Shown here in pieces: positions 1 through 11,195 of a DNA stretch of 64,000 bases (within the stretch, counting starts at the first letter, position 1; every line of letters starts with the position of its first letter). The DNA comes from Microbacterium terregens. GTDB lineage: Bacteria; Actinomycetota; Actinomycetes; Actinomycetales; Microbacteriaceae. Where the stretch lies: assembly GCF_039534975.1 (NCBI RefSeq), contig NZ_BAAAWH010000001.1, positions 1,426,001-1,490,000 of the forward strand, read 5' to 3'. Position numbers and translations under genes: made by a program. The notes under the pieces were generated by a model. That model saw nothing but the letters and a program-made list of their open reading frames with translations, had not been told where the DNA came from and did no database searches.

Positions 1-1043
<1,043 letters not shown>

Positions 1044-1070
1044 ACCTCGACGACGACTTAAGGAGACAGG

Positions 1071-1637
1071 ATGCTGAACGCTCTTGTCACATTCGCCGCA
1101 GAGGGAGGCGAGGCTGAGCCGAGCCCTCTGCTGCCGGCGATGTATGACATCGTCTGGTCGGCGGTGTGCTTCATCGTCATCCTCTTCATCTTCTGGAAGG
1201 TCGCCCTTCCCCGGATGAAGAAGCTGCTCGACGAACGCGCTGCCGCGATCGAGGGCAACATCGAGATGGCCGCCGAGGCGCAGAGCAAGGCCGAGGCCGC
1301 GCTCGAGGCGTACACGGCCCAACTCGCCGGTGCGCGCACCGAGGCGGGGGAGATCCGTGAAGCCGCCCGTGAGGACGGCAGGAAGATCCTCACCGAAGCG
1401 AAGGATGCCGCGTCCTCCGAGGCCGCCCGCATCGCTGCGAGCGCGCACGCGCAGATCGAGGCGGAGCGCCAGTCGGCATTCGTGTCGCTGCGTTCCGAGG
1501 TCGGCACACTCGCATTGGACCTCGCCGGAGGCGTGATCGGCGAGACGCTGTCCGATGATGCGAAGGCTCAGGCCGTCGTGGATCGCTTCCTCGCCGAGCT
1601 CGAGGCTTCCGAGACCGCTCAGAAAGCGTCGAACTAA
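1071..1637 (+). CDS. atpF: ATP synthase F0 subunit b
   Basis: This is the peripheral-stalk subunit b, 188 residues. One membrane helix (about 24-46, MYDIVWSAVCFIVILFIFWKVAL) is followed by a long alanine- and glutamate-rich region typical of the dimeric coiled-coil stalk. An AAGGAGA ribosome site precedes the ATG. The TAA stop overlaps the atpH start by one base, which implies translational coupling. It is an ordinary b subunit, not the b-delta fusion known from mycobacteria. Confidence 0.95.
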   Translation: MLNALVTFAAEGGEAEPSPLLPAMYDIVWSAVCFIVILFIFWKVALPRMKKLLDERAAAIEGNIEMAAEAQSKAEAALEAYTAQLAGARTEAGEIREAAREDGRKILTEAKDAASSEAARIAASAHAQIEAERQSAFVSLRSEVGTLALDLAGGVIGETLSDDAKAQAVVDRFLAELEASETAQKASN

Positions 1638-2428
1638 TGGGCAGCGCGACCACTCAGGCCACTGCGGCAGCGACGGCGGCGCTGGCCGCCGTGCCCGCCG
1701 TCGACATCGACACCGCCCGCGAGCTGTTCGCGGCGGCGCATGCCGTCGGGGGCTCGTCGCAGCTGAGCGGCGCGCTGGCCGATTCGTCGGCGCCGGACTC
1801 CGCGCGCTCGAACGTCGTGTCGGCTGTGTTCGGCCCGACGTTCCAGCCCGCGACGGTCTCCCTCCTGCAGTCGATCGTCGCTTCGCGGTGGTCGTCGGCC
1901 GCTGACCTCGTGGACGGCATCGAAGAACTGGCCATCCGCGCCGCGTCGATCGCAGAACCCGATGCCGACGTCGAGGGCGACCTGTTCCGCTTCTCCCGTG
2001 TCGTGGCGGAGAACCCGGAGCTCGAACTTGCTCTGGGCAGCCGGCTCGGGGACGAGTCGGCGAAGGGCGTCCTGGTCGAGTCCCTGCTCGCAGGCCGGGC
2101 GAGTGCGGCGGCGACTCTGATCGCGGCATCCCTCGTCCAGCAGCAGCGCGAGCGGCGAGCACGGCAGCTGCTGAACAGTGCAATGGATCTCGTCGCAGAC
2201 CAGCGGGGCCGCACCGTCGCAACCGTCGTGGCCGCGCAACCGCTCAGCCCCTCGCAGTCCGAGCGCCTGACGGCATTGCTCTCGCAGCGATACGGCACCC
2301 CCGTCTCGCTGAACACGGTGATCGATCCCGAGGTCGTCGGAGGCCTGCGCGTGCAGATCGCGGACGACGTGATCGATGCGAGCGTGTCGGCCCGACTCGC
2401 CGACCTGCGCCAGCGACTGGCTGGCTAG
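1637..2428 (+). CDS. atpH: ATP synthase F1 subunit delta
   Basis: This is the delta (OSCP-like) subunit linking the peripheral stalk to the top of F1. At 263 residues it is longer than the roughly 180-residue proteobacterial form but similar to other actinobacterial delta subunits. The C-terminal part (about 170-263) shows the conserved tail including DPEVVGGLRVQIADDVIDAS. The start overlaps the atpF stop in TAATG. A 78-bp spacer with no obvious structure separates it from atpA. Confidence 0.93.
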   Translation: MGSATTQATAAATAALAAVPAVDIDTARELFAAAHAVGGSSQLSGALADSSAPDSARSNVVSAVFGPTFQPATVSLLQSIVASRWSSAADLVDGIEELAIRAASIAEPDADVEGDLFRFSRVVAENPELELALGSRLGDESAKGVLVESLLAGRASAAATLIAASLVQQQRERRARQLLNSAMDLVADQRGRTVATVVAAQPLSPSQSERLTALLSQRYGTPVSLNTVIDPEVVGGLRVQIADDVIDASVSARLADLRQRLAG

Positions 2429-2506
2429 ATAAGACTTCCCGCACTGCTTCGATCCCGAAGCCGCGCGGAGATTTGAGGCTCCGGTCTCACCGAACGAAGG
2501 AACACC

Positions 2507-4147
2507 ATGGCAGATATCTCAATCAGCCCCGACGCCATTCGCGACGCGCTGAAGGACTTCGTCGCCGCATATGAGCCCACGGGCGCGGCGGCGACCGAGG
2601 TCGGCACGGTCGTCGACGCGGCGGACGGCATTGCGCACCTCGAAGGCCTTCCGGGCGTCATGGCGAACGAGCTCGTCCGGTTCGCCGATGGCACGTCCGG
2701 TCTCGCGCTGAACCTCGACGAGCACCAGGTCGGCGTCGTCGTCCTCGGCGAGTTCTCGGGCATCGAGGCCGGTCAGGAAGTCACGCGCACCGGCGAGGTC
2801 CTCTCTGTCGCAGTGGGCGACGGCTACCTCGGTCGCGTCGTCGACCCGCTCGGCAGCCCCATCGACGGCCTCGGCCCGGTCGCGACGGAGGGTCGCCGGG
2901 CGCTCGAGCTGCAGGCTCCGGGTGTCATGCAGCGCAAGAGCGTGCACGAGCCCATGCAGACGGGAATCAAGGCGATCGACGCCATGATCCCGGTCGGCCG
3001 CGGCCAGCGCCAGCTGATCATCGGCGACCGCCAGACCGGCAAGACCGCGATCGCGATCGACACGATCATCAACCAGAAGGCCAACTGGGAGTCCGGCGAC
3101 GTCCAGAAGCAGGTTCGCTGCATCTACGTCGCGATCGGCCAGAAGGGCTCGACCATCGCGGCCGTGAAGGGCGCGCTGGAAGACGCCGGTGCCATGGAGT
3201 ACACGACGATCGTCGCGGCTCCCGCCTCGGATCCGGCCGGCTTCAAGTACCTTGCGCCCTACACCGGCTCGGCCATCGGCCAGCACTGGATGTACGACGG
3301 CAAGCACGTCCTGATCATCTTCGACGACCTCACCAAGCAGGCGGAGGCGTATCGCGCCGTGTCGCTGCTGCTGCGCCGCCCGCCGGGCCGCGAGGCGTAC
3401 CCCGGTGACGTCTTCTACCTGCACTCGCGTCTGCTCGAGCGTTGCGCGAAGCTCTCCGACGAGCTGGGCGCCGGCTCGATGACCGGTCTGCCGATCATCG
3501 AGACGAAGGCCAACGACGTCTCGGCGTACATCCCGACCAACGTCATCTCGATCACCGACGGACAGATCTTCCTCCAGTCCGACCTGTTCAACGCGAACCA
3601 GCGTCCCGCGGTCGACGTGGGCATCTCGGTCTCCCGCGTCGGCGGCGACGCCCAGGTCAAGTCGATCAAGAAGGTCTCCGGCACGCTCAAGCTCGAGCTC
3701 GCCCAGTACCGCTCGCTCGAGGCGTTCGCGATGTTCGCCAGCGACCTGGACGCCGCATCCCGTCGTCAGCTCGCCCGCGGTGCGCGTCTGACCGAGCTGC
3801 TCAAGCAGCCCCAGTACTCGCCGTACCCCGTGGAGGAGCAGGTCGTCTCGATCTGGACCGGCACGAACGGCAAGCTGGACACGATCGAGGTCGAAGACGT
3901 GCTGCGCTTCGAGCGCGACCTGCTGGACCACGTCCGTCGCAACACGACCATCCTCGATCGTCTGCGCGAGACGAACGTGCTCGACGATGACACCGCAGCA
4001 GAGCTCGGCCGCGTCGTGGACGAGTTCACGCTCGAGTTCCGCGGCGGCAGTGGTCAGCACATCGACAACCCCGGCCACGAGGAATTCAAGGCGACCGAGG
4101 TTGAGGACGTCAACCAGGAGCAGATCGTCAAGGGCCGCCGCAAGTAG
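2507..4147 (+). CDS. atpA: ATP synthase F1 subunit alpha
   Basis: This is the non-catalytic nucleotide-binding alpha subunit of F1, 546 residues. The N-terminal beta-barrel includes [10 protein letters not shown]. The Walker A motif GDRQTGKT is at about 173-180. Regions around [15 protein letters not shown] carry the signature of the family. A GAAGGA ribosome site precedes the ATG. The C-terminal extension ([20 protein letters not shown]) is longer than in Escherichia coli, as is common in actinobacteria. Confidence 0.98.
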   Translation: MADISISPDAIRDALKDFVAAYEPTGAAATEVGTVVDAADGIAHLEGLPGVMANELVRFADGTSGLALNLDEHQVGVVVLGEFSGIEAGQEVTRTGEVLSVAVGDGYLGRVVDPLGSPIDGLGPVATEGRRALELQAPGVMQRKSVHEPMQTGIKAIDAMIPVGRGQRQLIIGDRQTGKTAIAIDTIINQKANWESGDVQKQVRCIYVAIGQKGSTIAAVKGALEDAGAMEYTTIVAAPASDPAGFKYLAPYTGSAIGQHWMYDGKHVLIIFDDLTKQAEAYRAVSLLLRRPPGREAYPGDVFYLHSRLLERCAKLSDELGAGSMTGLPIIETKANDVSAYIPTNVISITDGQIFLQSDLFNANQRPAVDVGISVSRVGGDAQVKSIKKVSGTLKLELAQYRSLEAFAMFASDLDAASRRQLARGARLTELLKQPQYSPYPVEEQVVSIWTGTNGKLDTIEVEDVLRFERDLLDHVRRNTTILDRLRETNVLDDDTAAELGRVVDEFTLEFRGGSGQHIDNPGHEEFKATEVEDVNQEQIVKGRRK

Positions 4148-4165
4148 CGGCAGCAGACACGGACT

Positions 4166-6537
<2,372 letters not shown>

Positions 6538-6539
6538 TC

Positions 6540-6800
6540 ATGGCGCTCACGGTGAATCTCGTCGCGGCAGACCACGAGGTCTGGACGGGCGAGGCGAGCC
6601 TCGTCGTGGCGAGGACTGTGCTCGGCGAGATCGGCATCATGATCGGTCACGAGCCCATCCTCGGTGTGCTCGCGGCCGGCGAGGTGCGGATCACGCTCGA
6701 GGACGGCAACAAGATCGTCGCCAACGCACAGGACGGCTTCCTGTCGGTGGAGAATGACGTCGTCACCATCGTCGCGGGCAACGCGGCGATCATGAGCTAG
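6540..6800 (+). CDS. atpC: ATP synthase F1 subunit epsilon, short form
   Basis: This is the epsilon subunit, only 86 residues. The whole length corresponds to the N-terminal beta-sandwich (for example GEIGIMIGHEPILGVLAAGEVRI). The C-terminal helical hairpin found in the usual 120-140 residue proteins is absent. The stop is clean: the next gene starts two bases later in a different family, so there is no sign of a frameshift. In this family the missing helices inhibit ATP hydrolysis, so regulation must differ here (inference). Confidence 0.95.
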   Translation: MALTVNLVAADHEVWTGEASLVVARTVLGEIGIMIGHEPILGVLAAGEVRITLEDGNKIVANAQDGFLSVENDVVTIVAGNAAIMS

Positions 6801-6801
6801 C

Positions 6802-7551
6802 TTGCTCGTTCTGCTGCCCCCCTCCGAGACCAAGCGGTCCGGAGGGGGTTCGGCATCTCTGGACGTGGATGCACTGGCGCTGCCCGGCCTGCGTCGGGAA
6901 CGCCACCTGGTCCTGGATGCCCTCGCATCGCTCTCGGCGGATCCCGCGGCCGCCGCGCGGGCGCTCGGTCTCGGCGTGACACAGCACCACGAGGTGGCAC
7001 GCAACGCCATCGTGCGCTCCGCGCCGACGATGGCAGCCATCGACCGATACACCGGCGTGCTCTACGACGCGTTGGACGCGGCATCCCTCGATGCGTCGGC
7101 GCGCCGCTGGCTGGGATCGAACGTTCTCATCCACACGGCGCCGCTCGGCCCGGTGGGTGCACTCGATCGCATCCCCGCGTACCGGCTGGGCGCCGGCGTC
7201 TCACTGCCCGGCTCGCCCTCGTTGCGGCGTGTGTGGGCGGATGCGGTCACCGAGGCGCTGGCCGCCCTGCCGTCGCGCTTCGTCCTGGACATGCGCTCGG
7301 AGGCCTACGTCGCGCTGGGCCCGGTCCCGGCATCCTCGCCCTCGGTCTACGTACGCGTGGTCAGTGCAGGACCCGAGGGGACGGTGCGGTCGCTGAACCA
7401 CTTCAACAAGCACGCGAAGGGCGCACTGGTGCGCGCGCTCGCACAGAGCCGCCCGCGAATCGGCTCCGTCCGAGCGTTCGCCCGCTGGGCGGATTCCGTC
7501 GGCGTGACGGTCCGCAACGGGTCATCAGGCGAACTGGAGCTCTTCGCCTGA
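6802..7551 (+). CDS. yaaA: YaaA-family (UPF0246) protein
   Basis: This 249-residue protein belongs to the YaaA/DUF328 family. The start LVLLPPSETK and later features such as the LDMRSEAYVAL block and NHFNKHAKGALVRAL are typical. In Escherichia coli, YaaA limits intracellular iron and oxidative damage during peroxide stress; whether this homologue does so is inference. The start is a TTG one base after the atpC stop, so it may be read through from the ATP synthase operon. It converges on the DUF4282 gene with a six-base gap. Confidence 0.85.
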   Translation: MLVLLPPSETKRSGGGSASLDVDALALPGLRRERHLVLDALASLSADPAAAARALGLGVTQHHEVARNAIVRSAPTMAAIDRYTGVLYDALDAASLDASARRWLGSNVLIHTAPLGPVGALDRIPAYRLGAGVSLPGSPSLRRVWADAVTEALAALPSRFVLDMRSEAYVALGPVPASSPSVYVRVVSAGPEGTVRSLNHFNKHAKGALVRALAQSRPRIGSVRAFARWADSVGVTVRNGSSGELELFA

Positions 7552-7557
7552 GCAGCC

Positions 7558-8061
7558 TCAGTCCCCGATGGACCCTCGGGTGTTCTCCGCGGTGCGCTCG
7601 GTGTTCTCGGCGATCGCGATCAGAGCGACCACGGCCTCGATCACGAAGCGGAGCACCACAATGGCCAGGAACGTCACGATCGGCACGATGATCAGCGTTG
7701 CGACGATCAATGAGATCCCGGCGCCGACGTTGAAGAACAGTGCGGATATCCCGTTTACCAGACCGGTGACGAAATACACGATGAAGCCGATCGCGATCGC
7801 CACGAGACCCACGAGGTAGAACACGCTCGCCAGGCGGCGAGTGATGAACGTCCGGAACGAAAGGTCGAACAGCGCGCGGAAGAAGCCCCGGCTCACGTCG
7901 TCGAACTCGCCGCCGAGCGAGGTCGGCACACCCGTGTCGTCAGGGTCCGAGGCCGGGTCATACGGCCGGGAGGCGGTCGTGATCGGCTCGGCCGCACGTG
8001 CGGCCTGATCGGCCGGCTGAGTGGGCAAGGGCGGGGGCGTCGGGGGCGTCGAGTCGGTCAT
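7558..8061 (-). CDS. DUF4282 membrane protein
   Basis: This 167-residue protein has a proline-rich, probably cytoplasmic N-terminus (about 1-50) and two hydrophobic stretches (about 78-102 and 108-145). The block FFRALFDLSFRTFITRRLASVFY before the first helix is characteristic of the DUF4282 family, whose function is unknown. The ATG at 8061 is preferred over the longer frame because GGAAGGA lies just upstream. It is divergent from the DUF5684-like gene, with a 176-bp shared upstream region containing TAGCCT- and TAGCAT-type candidate -10 boxes. Confidence 0.8.
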   Translation of the reverse strand: MTDSTPPTPPPLPTQPADQAARAAEPITTASRPYDPASDPDDTGVPTSLGGEFDDVSRGFFRALFDLSFRTFITRRLASVFYLVGLVAIAIGFIVYFVTGLVNGISALFFNVGAGISLIVATLIIVPIVTFLAIVVLRFVIEAVVALIAIAENTERTAENTRGSIGD

Positions 8062-8237
8062 GTGGTCCTTCCACGTTCTCTGGGGGGTACCCCGCAAGGC
8101 TAGCGAGCGGCGACACGAGTCGCGAGTATCGACCAGTTCCTGTCGGGGGACACTCGCCGTCGCTAGCATGTGACGAGCAGGGCGGATGCCTCGCCGACGT
8201 GGAGCACGTCGTCGTTCGTTCTCTGGGAAGGACGCTC

Positions 8238-9044
8238 ATGTACGACTATCCTGACGGGTCCCTCATCGCGATCTGGGCCGCGTTCGCTGTCTTCTGGGTG
8301 ATTTTCGCGATCGGCTTCTATGTTCTGAGTTCCATCTTCCTGATGAAGATCTTCGACAAGGCGGGTGTGCAGGGCAGGTGGCGGGCGTGGGTGCCTGTGT
8401 ACAACACGATGGTCTTCAGCAAGCTCGGAGACCTGAGTCCCTGGTTGATCCTGATCGCGATCGGCGCCTCGATCATCCTCGGCTGGATTCCGGTGCTCGG
8501 CTGGCTCGTCGGCCTTGCAGCCCTCGCTGTGACGCTGCTCGCCGCCTGGCGCGTGGGGTTGAAGCTGCAGAAGGAGCCGGTCTGGCTGATTCTCTACTTC
8601 TTCCTCAGCATCGTGTGGCTCGGCATCCTCGCCTTCGACAAATCGCGCTGGAACCCGGCCGTCCCCCCGGCGCCGTGGGCGAACAACTCGTTCCTGGCCG
8701 ACCGCACCGTATGGGCCGGCGTTCCCAACCAGACGCCGGCGGGAGGCTATCCTCAGGCAGGCATGCAGCCGCCGCCGGGTGCATACCCACCGCCGGCCGG
8801 GTACCAGCCGCCGCCGGCCGGATATCAGCCGCCGCCGCCCGCCGGGAACCCGCCGCCGCCCGCCGGGAACCCGCCGCCGCCGGCCGGGTACCAGCCGCCG
8901 CCGGCCGGATATCAGCCGCCGCCCCCCGCCGCAGGGCCGTCGGCTCCCGAGCCGCCGAGCGCTCCGCCGGCCGCTCCCGAGCCGCCGGCCGCGCCGGAGC
9001 CGCCCACCACACCGCCGCCTGCGCCGGAAGACCCGCGCGTATAG
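8238..9044 (+). CDS. DUF5684-like membrane protein with proline-rich repeat tail
   Basis: This 268-residue protein has four or so hydrophobic segments in its first 140 residues, including the conserved sequence around FDKAGVQGRWRAWVPVYN. The last 120 residues are a low-complexity proline tail built from repeats of PPPAGYQ and PPPPAGN and then Ala-Pro-Glu-rich sequence. The repeats are also visible at DNA level between about 8770 and 8935. The ATG at 8238 follows GGGAAGGACG; the longer frame starts inside the neighbour's upstream region. Function is unknown, and the tail probably protrudes as a flexible stalk or binding segment. Confidence 0.78.
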   Translation: MYDYPDGSLIAIWAAFAVFWVIFAIGFYVLSSIFLMKIFDKAGVQGRWRAWVPVYNTMVFSKLGDLSPWLILIAIGASIILGWIPVLGWLVGLAALAVTLLAAWRVGLKLQKEPVWLILYFFLSIVWLGILAFDKSRWNPAVPPAPWANNSFLADRTVWAGVPNQTPAGGYPQAGMQPPPGAYPPPAGYQPPPAGYQPPPPAGNPPPPAGNPPPPAGYQPPPAGYQPPPPAAGPSAPEPPSAPPAAPEPPAAPEPPTTPPPAPEDPRV

Positions 9045-9065
9045 CGCCGACGCGGCGCACGTCCC

Positions 9066-9095
9066 AGGAGCCCTCACCGCATCGGTGGGGGCTCC
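9066..9095 (+). terminator. Hairpin after the DUF5684-like gene
   Basis: The arms AGGAGCCCTCACC and GGTGGGGGCTCCT pair with one mismatch around a four-base loop. The hairpin lies 21 bp after the stop codon and before the promoter of the next gene. The tract after it (GCCGTTGTCG) is only weakly T-rich, as is common for actinobacterial terminators. Confidence 0.6.
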
Positions 9096-9148
9096 TGCCG
9101 TTGTCGCGGTCGACGCGGACGGCGGCGCGACCGCGTTAGCGTGGAGGG

Positions 9149-10147
9149 ATGAGCTCGACAGACAGCATCCTGCCTCTCCGCCGTGTCGGCGCATCCGGCC
9201 TCCTCGTCTCGGCGGTCGGCCTCGGCTGCAACAACTTCGGCAGGCCCGGCACGAACACGCAGACGCTGGAGGGCACCGTGGAGGTGCTCGAGGCCGCCAT
9301 CGATGCCGGCGTCACCTTCCTGGACACGGCGGACATGTACGGTGCGGAGCCGGGCCTGAGCGAGACGCTGATGGGGCACGCGCTTCAGGGGCGACGTGAC
9401 CGCGTGGTCCTCGCCACCAAGTTCGGTCACCCGGGGCGTGACATGGGGTACGCGATCACGGCATCCAAGGGGTCGCGGTCGTACGTGCGGACTGCGGTCG
9501 AGGCCTCGCTGACCCGGCTCCGGACGGACTGGATCGACCTCTATCAACTGCACGTCCCGGACGCGGCGACGCCGATCGCCGAGACGATCTCCGTCCTGGA
9601 CGATCTCGTTCGGGAGGGGAAGATCCGCTACTACGGTCACTCCAATCTGGCAGGCTGGCAGATCGCCGAAGCCGATTTCACCGCACCGGACCGCGGCGCC
9701 CGCTTCATCTCCGCGCAGAATCACTACAGCCTGCTCGCACGGGCCGCCGAGCGCGAGGTGCTCCCGGCGGTGGAGCGATTCGGTCTGGGATTCTTCCCGT
9801 TCTTCCCCCTGCACAACGGACTGCTCACCGGCAAGTTCACACGCGAGGGCGGCCCCGCCGGCAGCCGCATCATGATGCAGCGCCGCCACGTGTGGCAGGA
9901 CGCCCCGTGGGATGCGCTCGAGCAGTACCAGGCCTTCTGCGACCAGCGTGGCATCTCGATGCTGCAGGCGACGTTCGGCTGGTTGCTGTCACGCCCCGCC
10001 CTCACCAGCGTGATCGCCGGCGCGACCAGTCCCGACCAGGTTCGAGCCAACGCCGCCGCCGCCACGGCGTGGTCGCCGTCGCCCCACGATCTCGTCGCGA
10101 TCGACGCACTGTTCCCGCTCCCCGACGATCCCGCTGCCCGCGTCTGA
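9149..10147 (+). CDS. Aldo/keto reductase
   Basis: This is a 332-residue NADPH-dependent oxidoreductase of the aldo/keto reductase superfamily (TIM barrel). The catalytic tetrad is visible in the blocks DTADMYG (Asp and Tyr), ATKFGHP (Lys) and YQLHVPD (His). The C-terminal cofactor region includes TSVIAGATSPDQVRANA. The substrate cannot be told from sequence. A TAGCGT box at 9137-9142 ends six bases before the ATG, so the transcript is probably leaderless. Confidence 0.9.
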   Translation: MSSTDSILPLRRVGASGLLVSAVGLGCNNFGRPGTNTQTLEGTVEVLEAAIDAGVTFLDTADMYGAEPGLSETLMGHALQGRRDRVVLATKFGHPGRDMGYAITASKGSRSYVRTAVEASLTRLRTDWIDLYQLHVPDAATPIAETISVLDDLVREGKIRYYGHSNLAGWQIAEADFTAPDRGARFISAQNHYSLLARAAEREVLPAVERFGLGFFPFFPLHNGLLTGKFTREGGPAGSRIMMQRRHVWQDAPWDALEQYQAFCDQRGISMLQATFGWLLSRPALTSVIAGATSPDQVRANAAAATAWSPSPHDLVAIDALFPLPDDPAARV

Positions 10148-10310
10148 GGGGTGTTCGCTGTGAGCGAACGGTCGGCACGTGCCCGCCGTGCGCCGGCTGA
10201 GCGGGCACGCGCAGCCGGGCACCGCGGCGGATTCCAGTAGGATGTGAGCACGTCGATGGGACCGAACCCGGTCATGTCGCCGCCGATGTCGGCTAACGGG
10301 AGGACAGGGC

Positions 10311-11135
10311 GTGCCCGAAGTATCCACCCACTTCCAATCAGTGTCGGTGGCAGGCGGGACGATCGAATTGTCCTGGGCGGGCGCGACGCACACCGGCCGG
10401 CGACGTGAGGTCAACCAGGACGCCCTGCTGACCAGCTACCCCCTCTTCATCGTCGCCGACGGCATGGGCGGACACATCGGCGGGGAGATCGCCAGTGCGA
10501 GCACGGTGGATCGGCTGGGCGGTGTCGTCACTGCGGGGTCGGTCACCCCGAAGACCATCGAGAAGGCGCTCTCGCGTGCGGTGAAGGACATCGCGTCGCA
10601 CCCCGAGACCACCGACGACGGAACCGGCACGACGCTCACCGGTGTGTACCTCGACGTCAGTGAAGACCCGCCCCACTGGGTGACGCTCAACATCGGCGAC
10701 TCGCGCGTGTATCTGTTCCGCGGGGGAGCGATCGAACAGATCACGACCGATCATTCCGTTGTTCAGGAGCTCATGGCCGCGGGCCGGCTGAGTCCTGAGG
10801 AGGCCGAGAACCACCCGTACGGCAACGTGATCACGCGGGCCGTCGGCCCGAGCGAGAGCGTCTCGCCCGATTACGTCCGACTGGACGTCGTCGATGCCGA
10901 CCGGTTCGTGATCTGCTCCGACGGCCTGACCAAGGAACTCACGGACTACGGCATCCAGCATTTCCTCACGGAGAACGCGGATCCCGCCGACGCCGTGGAC
11001 GCGATGATGGATGCCGCGCTGGAGAACGGCGGCCGTGACAACATCACGATCATCGTCCTCGATGTCGCGTGGCGCTCGCCCGGGGCGGACGCTCCGCGCG
11101 GCTCCACGGTCGGTGCTGACTCCTCCCCAGCCTGA
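10311..11135 (+). CDS. PP2C-family Ser/Thr protein phosphatase
   Basis: This 274-residue protein has the full metal-dependent phosphatase core. The motifs, in order, are REVNQDALL, VADGMGGHIGGE, NIGDSRVYL, TTDHSVVQELM, VICSDGLTKEL and GGRDNITIIVLDV, which supply the metal-binding aspartates. It is soluble, with no membrane segment. The GTG start follows GGGAGGAC. No partner kinase lies in the window. The next gene encodes an FtsK/EssC-like ATPase 60 bp downstream, so the phosphatase may regulate that machine (inference). Confidence 0.9.
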   Translation: MPEVSTHFQSVSVAGGTIELSWAGATHTGRRREVNQDALLTSYPLFIVADGMGGHIGGEIASASTVDRLGGVVTAGSVTPKTIEKALSRAVKDIASHPETTDDGTGTTLTGVYLDVSEDPPHWVTLNIGDSRVYLFRGGAIEQITTDHSVVQELMAAGRLSPEEAENHPYGNVITRAVGPSESVSPDYVRLDVVDADRFVICSDGLTKELTDYGIQHFLTENADPADAVDAMMDAALENGGRDNITIIVLDVAWRSPGADAPRGSTVGADSSPA

Positions 11136-11195
11136 TTCGAGGCCGCAGACTCCACCGGGACTCACCGGTTCCGGACAGCGCGTCGCCCACACGGG

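Noticed and set aside
8770..8935. Independent DNA repeat or minisatellite
   Set aside because: The repeats lie in frame inside the proline-rich tail of a coding gene and are explained by it.
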